A stretch of 64,000 bases of DNA from Takakia lepidozioides (lineage: Eukaryota; Streptophyta; Takakiopsida; Takakiales; Takakiaceae): NCBI GenBank assembly GCA_030704615.1, contig CM060731.1, positions 95,956,756 to 96,020,755 on the forward strand, given 5' to 3'. The position numbers and the translations under genes are program-made. This document shows positions 46,370-56,137 of the stretch, piece by piece (position 1 is the first letter of the stretch; the number at the start of each line of letters is the position of its first letter). Below the pieces are notes generated by a model. That model was not told the DNA's origin. It searched no databases and worked only from the letters and a program-made list of their open reading frames with translations.

Positions 46370-48173
46370 ATTCTCCGAGTCTTCCCCATTAGGTCCTCGC
46401 TCTTGGTCTGTTCTGGGTAATTCCCTCTTGGATTACCTCTCCCTTCCATGCCATTGTTATAACCACCAGGCCTACCATAGTGGTCCTGATCACTGTTTCT
46501 TCTTGGCTGGGGCTGCACTTGATGCACCCTTACTTGCCTAGGTTCTCTTGCTGCTGTCCTTCTGTTGTAGTAACAATTCTCAGTAGAATGGTTATCCATT
46601 TTACAGATAGTAGAGTGTTTCTCCTTCATGTGGCATTCAGTGGTGGTATGGCCTTCATTCTGGCATTTTGCACACCAAACACCCTTCCTCCAATGTGTTA
46701 CAGCCTATGTGGCATACTTCTTCAAGATTTCTTCTAATCTTTTCTCATAGTTATCCCTCTTCAACTTTTCCTTCCTCTTACTCTTCCTTTTAAGCTCTTG
46801 CTCTTCTTCCTCATCTGACTCATCCTCAGAGTCCTCATCATCCATTTTCTATCTCCTGAGCATTCCCAATTGCTCAATTTTGTTCGCTGTTTCAAATGCC
46901 TCCTCCACTGTATTATGGGGTAACATATCCACTTTCTTTTGCAACTCTGGTCTTAGTCCACTCACAAACCAAGTCTTCTGTAAACCTGGTGCAAGTACAA
47001 CAGCCAACTTTTTCATCATCAATTCCATCTTTTCCATATACTCCTCAACAGTTTCATGCTTCTTTTGCTTTAACTGTTGTAAACTTCCATACACTTCATC
47101 CTCAGTTTTACTTGTCCTGAACCTATTTCGGAATGTTGTATTCAAGCCATTCCAGGTTAGGAAATGATTATCAAGGAATCTTGCATACCATTCACTTGCT
47201 TTCTTTATAAGTGAACAAGGAAATAGTTTCATCTTGGCATCATCGCCATTCTCATTGTTCACAATACACATGTGCTCAAATTGGCTAATGTGTACATCAG
47301 GATCCCCTTTTCCTGAATATATATTGGAAAATGAGGTTTTGCCCGTGTTGGTTGTAACGCCATCTGTGGCCCTACCTCCTGCCCACTGACAGGTGCTGGC
47401 CCCCTTGTTGGTGCTGGTCCTTGAGGACCTGTTGTAGTTGTGGTGGAACTTCCACCAAGTGCTGGCCCCACTATATTCACAGTATTCCCAGCTCCAGTTG
47501 CACTACTTCCCACACTCCCTGTCCCCCCAGAGCCAGATCCAAGCTGCCCGCCTGATCCCCTTGAGCCGACACCTTCGTTGGCCTGTGATCCAAGTGCTCC
47601 ACTTGATCCAGGTCCAACGGGTTGGGATGTCCTGGTTGTAGTCTCAACCTCAGCTGTTGGGTCTACTTCTTCATACTCTTCCTCTTCCAATTTCTTCTCT
47701 CTGTTTTCATCTTCCAAGTTCTGCCTTTGGGTTTCTTCTTCTTCACTCATGTAACTCAATTGCAATGGTGTTGGAGAGTCTGAACTCTCCGTTGGCTCTG
47801 CCACATCCTCTCCTCCTTCTTCGTCTTCCGTTTCAGAAATAGGAGTTCCTGCTTTTGGTGTTCCATGCCAACTCTTATCAAAGATTTCTGCCAAATCTTT
47901 TATCCAAGGATGTACCTCAGATCTTTCACCTCGTGGTTGATCTTCTTCCTGTACCAATTCCCTTAATCTTTCTTGCAAAGAAAAAGAAGGAGTGGCATCC
48001 AATTCTAGTTCTTCCGGTATGGGTGATGTACTCTCTGATCTTAATGGTGTGAGAGGTCCAGATGATTCCCCTATGTCTATTCCTCTCTCCCAAAGATATG
48101 GATAATTAGCTTTCAGATAACTTTCTCTTTTTGCTGAATATCTCTGGAGTCTAGCTTCTCTTTCATCACTCAT
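46333..48173 (-). pseudogene. gag: gag of copy G, lacking the last knuckle
   Basis: The start MSDEREARLQRYSAKRESYL is the same as in H. The frame is open from 48173 to 47259, shifts, continues 47271-46849 through the capsid core and then 46629-46333. Two knuckles, the CAKC... and CTICKMDNHSTENC types, are present at about 46585-46680. After RGNPRGNYPEQ the sequence leaves gag and enters ORF3, so the CYYC knuckle and everything to the integrase is gone. There is a stop at about 46850 where H reads on. Confidence 0.7.
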
Positions 48174-48193
48174 GTCCCATGTCTTTCATTTCT

Positions 48194-48961
48194 TTAATGT
48201 GGCAATAACCAAAACTCTCTTCTGTAGTATCTCTCGTATATGCATGGGTTTCTTTCAAGCTTCAATGACACCTTGGCTATACTAGAAGTCTCCGTTACCA
48301 TATAACCATATGGCAAACAAGTCTGGAAAGTTGTTCTTGGTGTGAGTTTGATCCACAGAATATCCTTTGGAATCCAATTCTTTACCGATACAAGCTCCTC
48401 ATGCATATAAGTATAAACATTCACCTTCCTTTCCTCCCAGCCTTCAAACTCTACTCGCTTAATGGATAGCAATGCTATCACATAAACCAGTGTTGGTAAC
48501 CAACGTGCTCTTCCTCTACAGGCCACCTGATAAATCTTTATCACTCCTTTCTCTAGACCCCACTCAGGGTCAGCATCATGCACTCTCTTAAGAATGTTTT
48601 CTTTACAACCGTCTGGCAATTCCAAGAACCTCTGAAAGAATTGTTTGGACAATCTTTCCTTCTCAGTTTCACAGGGAATTTCATTCACATCAATTTTTTT
48701 AATTCTCCAACCACCATGATCCCACCAGATGCCTGTCACATCTGGTTGTTCATGACCCAGTTCCCCAGTATGGTCGCCAAATGTCGAGCGGCTTTTACTC
48801 ACCCATCCCTTTGCTATCTGAGGTGGAAACTCCAAGATAGAAGAGTTGGATATTGTCGCGCGGCTTTTACTCACCCATCCCTTCGCTATCCGAGGCGGAA
48901 ACTCCAAGATAGAAGAGTTGGAAATCTCTAAGTACTCAGCCCGCGCAGAACAATCAGTCAT
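48194..48961 (-). CDS. Hybrid ORF1: starts in the LTR of H, continues in G
   Basis: A 255-codon ORF crossing the H/G junction. The first about 36 codons (MTDCSARAEYLEISNSS) come from the 3' LTR of young copy H. The frame passes the GATAT target duplication (48850-48854) and goes on through the remaining LTR end of G, so ISNSSILEFPP appears twice. It then runs through the PBS into the ORF1 body of G, which has no stop codon, ending 21 bases before the gag of G. The extra codons are a by-product of the nested insertion and keep the frame. Confidence 0.6.
   Translation of the reverse strand: MTDCSARAEYLEISNSSILEFPPRIAKGWVSKSRATISNSSILEFPPQIAKGWVSKSRSTFGDHTGELGHEQPDVTGIWWDHGGWRIKKIDVNEIPCETEKERLSKQFFQRFLELPDGCKENILKRVHDADPEWGLEKGVIKIYQVACRGRARWLPTLVYVIALLSIKRVEFEGWEERKVNVYTYMHEELVSVKNWIPKDILWIKLTPRTTFQTCLPYGYMVTETSSIAKVSLKLERNPCIYERYYRREFWLLPH
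48762..48779 (-). other. Primer binding site of copy G
   Basis: Same 18-base TGGCGACCATACTGGGGA site, two bases after the LTR end at 48782. Confidence 0.65.
48782..48854 (-). repeat. LTR end of copy G, left of the insertion of H
   Basis: 73 bp beginning TGTCGAGCGGC (plus strand) and ending GTTGGATAT, followed at once by the TGTCGCGCGG start of the LTR of H. The partner piece starts with GATAT at 61589. Confidence 0.85.
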
Positions 48962-49917
48962 GACCTACAGCTAGTGTATCATGGGGGTGTTTCCTATTTG
49001 TTTCCTTTTCCGCATTCATCTTTGCTACCTTACCATTGATAATTAAGTATCAGTTTGCTTCATCAATTTATCGGTTTCCTTAACTCCTCCATTCAATCCA
49101 CAGCTTCACTCAGATCTCTCTACACAGTGTGATTGTATCGTATAAGTATCAGATTATGATTTATCAGGTATCAGGCCGAATCCATTATGTCTCTAATCTG
49201 CTCTACAATATCACTCTAGCTTTGCATATGACAAGCTTCTACTAATCCTCTTTTCTCCTTCATCGTGCTCTCCGATCTCCGCTCCCGCCTATCCCCGAAG
49301 TCCTCCCCGAATAATGATTCCTTCCTATTCCCCGTTCTTCCCTTTATCCTCCTATTTGCGGTTCTAACCGTTTCCCTCTCTAACCGTCGTATGTGAACTA
49401 ACATGTTCCTTCACTGGTGTTGTTCCCCACAGTCGTTCCCTGTCCTACTCTTCGTTCCCTATTATCGTGACAGCTGTGTCAAGCGGTGACTGGCTGTGTT
49501 TGGCTGTGTCGGGCTGTGACTGGCTGTATGGGCTGTGTCTGCTGTGACGACTGTGACGGGCTGTGTGGGCTGTGTGGGCTGTGACGACTGTGACGGCTGT
49601 GTGGGCTGTGACGACTGTGACGGGCTGTGTTGGCTGTGTGGGCTGTGACGGCTGTGTGGGCTGTGACGGCTGTGTGGGCTGTGTGGGCTGTGACGACTGT
49701 GACGGGCTGTGTTGGCTGTGTGGGCTGTGACGGCTGTGTGGGCTGTGTGGGCTGTGACGACTGTGACGGGCTGTGTTGGCTGTGTGGGCTGTGTGGGCTA
49801 TGTAACCCCCTTCTACAGTGCGCTGCTGTCACCCCTAAGGTTCCTGTTTGTCTCAGTCTGTTCAAAATTTAAGGGTACCCTACAGATCCCGTATAAGTGT
49901 CTAAGTCCCCTACAGAG
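48855..49917 (-). repeat. 3' LTR of copy H
   Basis: Plus-strand start TGTCGCGCGGC; right end CCCCTACAG at 49917, about 11 bases short of a full LTR. The CTGTG-type array is at about 49468-49805. Over roughly 500 bp compared by eye outside the array it differs from the 5' LTR at about ten places. Confidence 0.88.
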
Positions 49918-49918
49918 T

Positions 49919-52900
49919 CCATGTACAACCTGGAAAGCAACCAATTCCCTCAACATGGTACCTGCCTCGTGCCAGTATTGTGCAAAGTGATGATCTTCAA
50001 TATGTCGATTGTTTGGAAGAACTTTAGTCCTGGTTGCCACTGGCAGCCAGATACGCATGATTTGGTAGTAATGTGCGAATGACTGCGGAGGACTAAATTC
50101 TTTCCAAGCCAAATCCAACATGATGGGAATTTGGTTGAAGGGCATAATCATAGCCCTACTGTACTCCCTGGCAGCTGGAGTTTTAGGTGGGTTAAAAGCT
50201 GCATTGCCCCATACCTCCGGCTGTGGTGGCTGTGGTGTGGTTGTAGTAACCACAGGTTCAGCTACTGGTACACTGACCTGTTGTGGTGGTGGTGGTACTG
50301 GTTCCTGTACCATTGGCATCTCCTGCACCTCCTGTGAAGACTGAAAAGCCAGAGTTCTGGCTTGCAAATAAGAAGCCATTAGCTGTTCCTGAGGGATATA
50401 GACTCTTTGGTCGATGTTTGAAGTGAGGTCTTCCACTTGAGTCTGGACTCCGTCTACATCCTCTTGTAACTCTGCTATCCTACTATAGACATTGTCTATA
50501 GTAGTTGTGGCAATGTTCTGCACCTGCAGTCTGAGCTCATTCATCTCGCTTTGGGTGAGCTTCCGTGGGCTTTTGCCCTCTACTGGCCCTTGTGCTAACC
50601 AGACCTGCATAAGGCTGTTATCCACCAAGCTGCTTGTGGTTCCCCTGAGAGTTTGCTCCTCTCTTAGCTTATACAATTCCAACTGCTGTTGTAAAGCCTT
50701 CATGCGCTTCGCCTGTGGCTCAACCAATTGCGCATAGGCAGCAAGTAAATTATTGGCTTCTTTCGAAGCCTTGTTACTGACCGCGATTTCATTTCTATTG
50801 GCCACGATGGTTTGTTGCAACTCCACGATGTATTTCTCATTCTCAGCTTCCATCTGCCTGTATTGCTTGAAAGTATCTTCATTGCGACAGATTGTATTCT
50901 TCATATCGACAATGAGCTTCATGTGCTCCACATTCTCTTCTTCTGCCTTCGTACATTTTTCCGCTTGACTGTTTATTTCTTTGTTGATTGGTCAAGCATA
51001 GTTGTAAATGTAGCGCATTGTATCTCCATCCTGTTATGCACTGTCTGCAACTCCGTATGTAGTGCATTCAGTTCTTGCAACTTGCTTTCATGCTGCACCT
51101 GCATTTGGTATAGCTGTTGCTTATGTGCTTCGTGCAACTGGTCTTGCGCGAGGCCTGCCTCAATCAATTGTTGCTTGGCCAATTGCAAAGCCATTTCTGT
51201 ATTGGCCAAGTCCTGCTTCATCTTGAGAGTGACCTCTTCATCGACCTTGTTTGAACACTCAGTGGCAAGTCGAGCCTCAAACTCCTTCCTGAGTTCTTCT
51301 TTCAATGCTGTCAATTGGGTAATTGGAACATGGGTTTTGACATAAGTCCCCAACAAATTAAGTGTCCTGCCTATGGAATCATCAGCATTGCCTGTTGAGG
51401 GTCATCATGGTGAGGTTGCTGCTGTTCCTCCCGATCTTCAACAGTATGATGTCTCACTAACCATTCAGACCATTGTCCCACCGGATTTTCTTCCTGAACT
51501 ACTTCATTTATGACCGGTGCTACAGTGTCATGGCCTTCCGCCTGTGGTACCTCCGACACAGGTGTGTGCATTATATGTACCTCAGGATTTTTCTTGGGCA
51601 ACTGTTGCACCTCTGGGATTTCTGTCTGCTTGACCAGACCAGAATATTCATAGAGAAGGTCCCCTTTCTCTATTTCCGCCACTATCTGTTCTGTAGTTGG
51701 AATATCTATCCCTTCACTTTCCAAATCTATTATTTCGGTTTGAGCTGCATGGATAACTTGTGACCTTGTGACAAGTCGTTCAAGTGGCTGTGTTGGTTGT
51801 GATGCAGAAGTAACTTCTTCCTCCCTCTCTGAAGGTCCTGCTTCCAGTAATAACATTCTTTTGTGCTGCTGTGCCCCTCCCTGGTCATGAGCTTGGGAAA
51901 CATTATCATGCGGAATCCGTGAAGCCAGTGGATCCGCCACTACAGTCTTTCCCCTTCTCTGCCTCTTAGTCTCGGGTTGTGCTGCTAGTCCACCCTCACT
52001 GTGTGAAGAGCCTTGCTCTTCCATTGCAGTTGTTTCTGGCTCAAACACTCCCATTTCCTTCCTTTCTTGTGCATTAAGTATGCCAGAACTAAGGATTATT
52101 TGAGCAATGATTGGGCCAGACACTATGATAGGAGATTTTGCGGTAGTACCTTGTAATCTTTTCATCTCCTCTACCAGTGCGTTGTACATTATGTCCGCCC
52201 ATGGTACCTCTTGTCCCTTCAAGCCTTTGAGGATTTCCTCTGTGAAGGATCTGCTCAAATATTGTTGGTTCTGTTTCAGGGCAATCAGAACGTTCAATAC
52301 TTGGCCTATGTCTTTTAACCCTGGGTACACAGCTTTGGTACAAGCATAACCCTGAGTTTTAAAGAAACTCCCTTCTTGGAATAAATCCCCTATTTGCAGT
52401 CTTTCTCTGTGTTCCTCCACATACACATGACCTTCTGGCAATTGAAACAATTGCTGGAGGTATAGGGGAGTAATCATTAATTCAACTCCCTTCACCGTTG
52501 TTGTTCCTGTCTTTGGCTCAAAGTTCTGCAAAAATTGTAACATGTACTGTCTATGGTGTAGTGTCCAATCCATGCTTTGCAATCCTTCCAATCTCAGCTC
52601 CTTCAGTATCTTTATCGCCTGTGGGGTAGCCATCGTTTGTTTTTGCAGAATTGTGGTGCTCTTCACCCTGATTTCCTCCATTCCTCTCACTCTCTTCATC
52701 TTAGACTCACAGAACTGCTTTGGCTGTAACAACTGCAGGAATGCCTGTAGTGCACAAAGCAGAAACGTATGGTTGCCGCAGAAAGGTATGGGTAATCTCT
52801 TGTAAGCCTGCGGGGCTTGCAAGCATTGTTCAAGAGAAAAGCTCTGCTCTTTCGTTTCGTGTCTCTGCCATTGCGTAAGTAATATTGCGAGCGTATAGTC

Positions 52901-53253
52901 TGTTAGCTCCTCATAGTTTCCAAGTTATAGCATTTATGGCCTGTCCTGTCGAGACGCCCGTTACTCAGAACGACGCCGCCTCTTGCGCTTAATTTCCCTC
53001 CATTTTCTTGATCATTTCTCTGGTTTTCTATTGGCTGTATCCGCTGTGACTGGATTTTAACTTTTATCTTCTTTAGTGGACTTTCCCTGTTGGATAGTCC
53101 ACTAGGATCACACATGCGACATGAATTCAGTTTTTCTGTACTTGCCGTTCGTTCTGTTTCCCTTTTTCCGTATTCATTAATGGGCCCGCCTTTCATCCCT
53201 TTTGACGGCCGTTCTTGTCCTCTTTCTTTTTGACACCTGTCCTTGCACTTCAT
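49919..53253 (-). pseudogene. ORF3 of copy H, 3' truncated
   Basis: The 483-codon frame 51371-52822 is the longest undamaged piece of ORF3 in the window: HHRQYMLQFLQNFEPKTG, LYLQQLFQLPEGHVYVEEH, LKDIGQVLNVLIALKQNQQ, then the acidic linker. Upstream, 52903-53253 holds CRMCDPSGLSNRESP (a decayed CCHC). The coiled coil follows at 50700-51356. The frame 49813-50931 reads through a site (MVQEPVPP) where copies B and E have TAA. It ends at the deletion (HEAGTMLRELVAFQVVHG), losing about 200 codons. It is a retroelement-specific protein of unknown role. Confidence 0.75.
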
Positions 53254-53394
53254 TCTCTGCTGTGTGTCGCACCCTGACCTCCACGTGTCTATTTTTAAAT
53301 TAATTTCCGTTTCTTTCCTTCAGCCATTTTCCTGAAGTTTTATGTGTCCACTTGTCACTGATTCTATGGATCGTGTAACTTTAGTAGGCTGTGT

Positions 53395-53790
53395 TGAGCT
53401 GTGACAGGCTGTGTCATACTGTGTTACGCTGTGATAGGCTGTGTTGCACTGTGGTAAGCTGTGATAGGCTGTGACACGCTGCGGTAGGTTGTGATAGGCT
53501 GTGTCACGTCGTGACGGGTGTGATAGGCTGTGTCACGCCGTGCCGGCTGTGATAGGCTGTGTTGCGCCTTGCTGGGCTGTGATAGGCTGTGTCACGCCGT
53601 GCTGGGCTGTGATAGGCTGTGTTGCGCCTGCTGGGCTGTGATAGGCTGTGTGCTTGCGCGTGATAGGCTGATAGGCTGTGTATAGGCTGTGTTGCGTGAT
53701 GGGCTGTGATAGGCTGTGTCACGCCGTGATAGGCTGTGATAGGCTGTATCACGCCGTGATGGGCTGTGATAGGCTGTGTCACGTTTGTTT
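53395..53790 (-). repeat. Internal 30-bp tandem array of copy H
   Basis: GTGATAGGCTGTGTCACGCC and GTGATGGGCTGTGATAGGC-like units between the integrase and ORF3. The integrase frame runs on into the array, reading TQPITAHHGV-type repeats. The same word, in shorter units, forms the LTR array. Confidence 0.85.
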
Positions 53791-56137
53791 TGCCCACCCC
53801 GGTCATATATACTGGGCCTAGCGACAAGTGTTCCATACTCGTTCGTAACACTGGTGCAGCCCGTGACTGCTCTTGCGGTTCAACATGCAAATCATGCTGC
53901 AGGGGTTTGTCATGGATACCACTGTACCCCTTCAACTTATTTGCATTGACTCTTCCCAGCATTTCTTTGTTAATGGTTTGTAACATGGCTGTGTTGTTAT
54001 CATACATCTTTTGGATGACATAAGGTCCTTTCCATGGTGATTTAAGCTTAGAAGCTTGAATCTTTCCTTTCTTCTGCAACCATAGAACCAAATCCCCCGT
54101 CTTAAAAGTCTTTAATTTGCCTTCATCAAACTGTTCCTTTCGCTTCATCTGAATTCTGGTCATATTATCAGCTGCATCAGCACGTACTTCTTCCACATGG
54201 TATAATTCATGTTTCCTGACCTTGATGGAGTCTTGCAATTCCATTCTTTTTCCCCACTCCGTTCTCATGGTAGGTAACAGGAATTCCACTGGAAGTAAGG
54301 CTTCCATACCATAAACTAATTGGAATGGTGTATACTTTGTGGTGACTTTATACGAAGTCCTGTATGACCATAAAGCTGTCAGCAGCTTTGTATCCCAATC
54401 CGTTCTGTTTGCATTGACTATCTTAGCCAAGATAGTACATAGTATTTTGTTGGTAGCCTCTGCCTGTCCATTACCCTGTGGGTAATATGTTGTACTCTTT
54501 CTATGCACAATCATAAACTCTTTAGTCAATAACTCAATGGTCTCATTCATGAAGTGACTTCCTTGATCACTGATAAATTCTAAGGGACATCCAAATCGTG
54601 TAAGTATGTTCTCGTACAGGAACCTTGCTGTGGACTTGGCTGTGTTGTCCCTCAAAGCTTTAGCTTCCACCCACTTTGTAGTATAATCAGTGGCTGTAAT
54701 TATGTACCTGTTTTGTGTATTCTTGGATGGTGGATTAATTGGTCCAACAAAGTCTAGTCCCCATTTCTGAAATGGTTCCGTAGGCATTGTAGGATGCAAG
54801 GCCATTCTTCCAGATCTCTGCAAAGGTCCTAGCCTCTGACATTCATCACACTTCTGACAATACTCATGTACATCTTTGAACAAAGTAGGCCACCAGTATC
54901 CTGCGAGTAGTATCTTTCTACTGGTAGTCTCTTCTCCAAAATGACCTCCAGCCACTCCTTTATGAACTTCCTCCAAGACTTTATTTACTTCATGGTGGTA
55001 CAAGCATCGTTTTAGTACTCCATCAGGTCCTAACTTATACATTCTGCTTCCTACCATAGTATAAGGTAAAGCTCTGATAGCAATTCTCTTCCTCTGCTCC
55101 TTACCATAACTAGGTGGGCACTGACCATGAGCAAGGTAGTATCTGATTGGCCACTGCCAATCTAACCATTCATCTGCACTTCCTTGCACCTCCATTACAA
55201 ATAAACTCGCATCAGGTAACTGATCGTCCACTCCTGTGGCGGCCTCTCCTGTTGTTAGTCGTGACAAATGATCTGCCACAAGATGCAAACGGCCAGGCTT
55301 GTAAATAACCTCGAACTCAAACTCATGCAAGATTATTAACCACCTCGCTATCCTTCCACTTATCAAAGGTTTGTTCACCAGATATATCAGAGCCTGGTGA
55401 TCCACATAAAACATAAACTTTCTTCCCAATAGGTAATGCCTGAATTTCTTCACTGCATAGATCATTGCCAATGCTTCTCTTTCCGTTGTGCTATAGTTCC
55501 TCTCAGCACTGTTCATCAACCGGCTAGCATAGTACACAGGTGAATCTATATTCCCTGTAACATTCTGGGCTAACACCGCTCCCAACGCTTCTCCTGATGC
55601 ATCGCAGTGAACATGAAATACTACATGCCAGTGAGGGTTAATCAGCACAGGTGTAGTTGTTACTGACAGTGTAAGTTCCTCAAACGCCTGTTGACATTCA
55701 GCTGTCCATGCAAACACTGCATCTTTCTTCAGAAGCTTGCTCAATGGTGCTGCTATTTGTGCATACCTTTTGACAAATCTTCTGTAATAACTGGTTTGCC
55801 CAAGGAATCTCCTTAAACTCTTAACATTCACTGGTGGTGGAGAGACTTTAATGGACTCTGTCTTCCTGGGATCCACAAGGAGTCCCTTCTTACACACAAT
55901 GTGTCCCAGAAGCACCCCTGAGTTCACACAGAAAGTACACTTCTCTGGGTTCAAGCCCAGACCTCTCATCCTGCATCTGGCCAGGCATAACTCCAATTTA
56001 TGCAAGTGCTCATTCTTAGAGCTGTACACACTGAAATCATCCAAAAACACCTGCATGAAATCATCCAGATACTCTTGAAAAGATTCACTTATCACTCTCT
56101 GAAAGGTCGCTGGTGCATTACAAAGCCCAAAGGGCAT
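53504..56137 (-). CDS. pol: Pol of copy H: RT (C-terminal), RNase H and integrase
   Basis: 877 codons without a stop. RT: MPFGLCNAPATFQRV (1-15), catalytic box VFLDDFSVY (30-38), then VLLGHI and LRRFLGQTSYYRRFV (108-122). RNase H: HVHCDASGEALG (D179), TEREALAMIYA, YVDHQALIYLVN (D246), LVADHLSRL (D289). Integrase: zinc motif H392, H399, C430, C433; catalytic WGLDFVGP (D462), ISDQGSHF (D524) and GNGQAEATNK (E560); GPY module with WKGPYVIQKM (702-711). There is no chromodomain. FLDDFSVY resembles the Athila form FMDDFSVFG. From about residue 780 the frame is the tandem array. Enzymatic residues are all in place, but the frame is separated from the RT N-terminus by a shift at about 56130. Confidence 0.9.
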   Translation of the reverse strand: MPFGLCNAPATFQRVISESFQEYLDDFMQVFLDDFSVYSSKNEHLHKLELCLARCRMRGLGLNPEKCTFCVNSGVLLGHIVCKKGLLVDPRKTESIKVSPPPVNVKSLRRFLGQTSYYRRFVKRYAQIAAPLSKLLKKDAVFAWTAECQQAFEELTLSVTTTPVLINPHWHVVFHVHCDASGEALGAVLAQNVTGNIDSPVYYASRLMNSAERNYSTTEREALAMIYAVKKFRHYLLGRKFMFYVDHQALIYLVNKPLISGRIARWLIILHEFEFEVIYKPGRLHLVADHLSRLTTGEAATGVDDQLPDASLFVMEVQGSADEWLDWQWPIRYYLAHGQCPPSYGKEQRKRIAIRALPYTMVGSRMYKLGPDGVLKRCLYHHEVNKVLEEVHKGVAGGHFGEETTSRKILLAGYWWPTLFKDVHEYCQKCDECQRLGPLQRSGRMALHPTMPTEPFQKWGLDFVGPINPPSKNTQNRYIITATDYTTKWVEAKALRDNTAKSTARFLYENILTRFGCPLEFISDQGSHFMNETIELLTKEFMIVHRKSTTYYPQGNGQAEATNKILCTILAKIVNANRTDWDTKLLTALWSYRTSYKVTTKYTPFQLVYGMEALLPVEFLLPTMRTEWGKRMELQDSIKVRKHELYHVEEVRADAADNMTRIQMKRKEQFDEGKLKTFKTGDLVLWLQKKGKIQASKLKSPWKGPYVIQKMYDNNTAMLQTINKEMLGRVNANKLKGYSGIHDKPLQHDLHVEPQEQSRAAPVLRTSMEHLSLGPVYMTGVGKTNVTQPITAHHGVIQPITAYHGVTQPITAHHATQPIHSLSAYHAQAHSLSQPSRRNTAYHSPARRDTAYHSPARRNTAYHSRHGVTQPITPVTT

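Larger units (their letters stand above)
42490..48854 (-). mobile_element. Ty3/gypsy copy G: old element lacking pol, host of copy H
   Basis: Minus strand: the last 73 bp of its 5' LTR (48782-48854), PBS (48762-48779), ORF1, gag, then directly ORF3. The protease, RT, RNase H, integrase and the tandem array are missing. The join lies at about 46370-46400, just before the third gag knuckle. The rest of the 5' LTR is at 61589-62386, on the far side of inserted copy H. The 3' end is lost at about 42500, where ORF3 similarity stops at the codons for LPDMV. There is no 3' LTR. Confidence 0.8.

Noticed and set aside
50931-53253. Envelope gene (retrovirus-like) for ORF3
   Set aside because: No signal peptide, furin-type site or membrane helix is visible; a coiled coil alone does not make an envelope.
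53395-53790. Possible CRISPR-like array
   Set aside because: Units are tandem without unique spacers, lie inside a eukaryotic retroelement, and have no cas genes.
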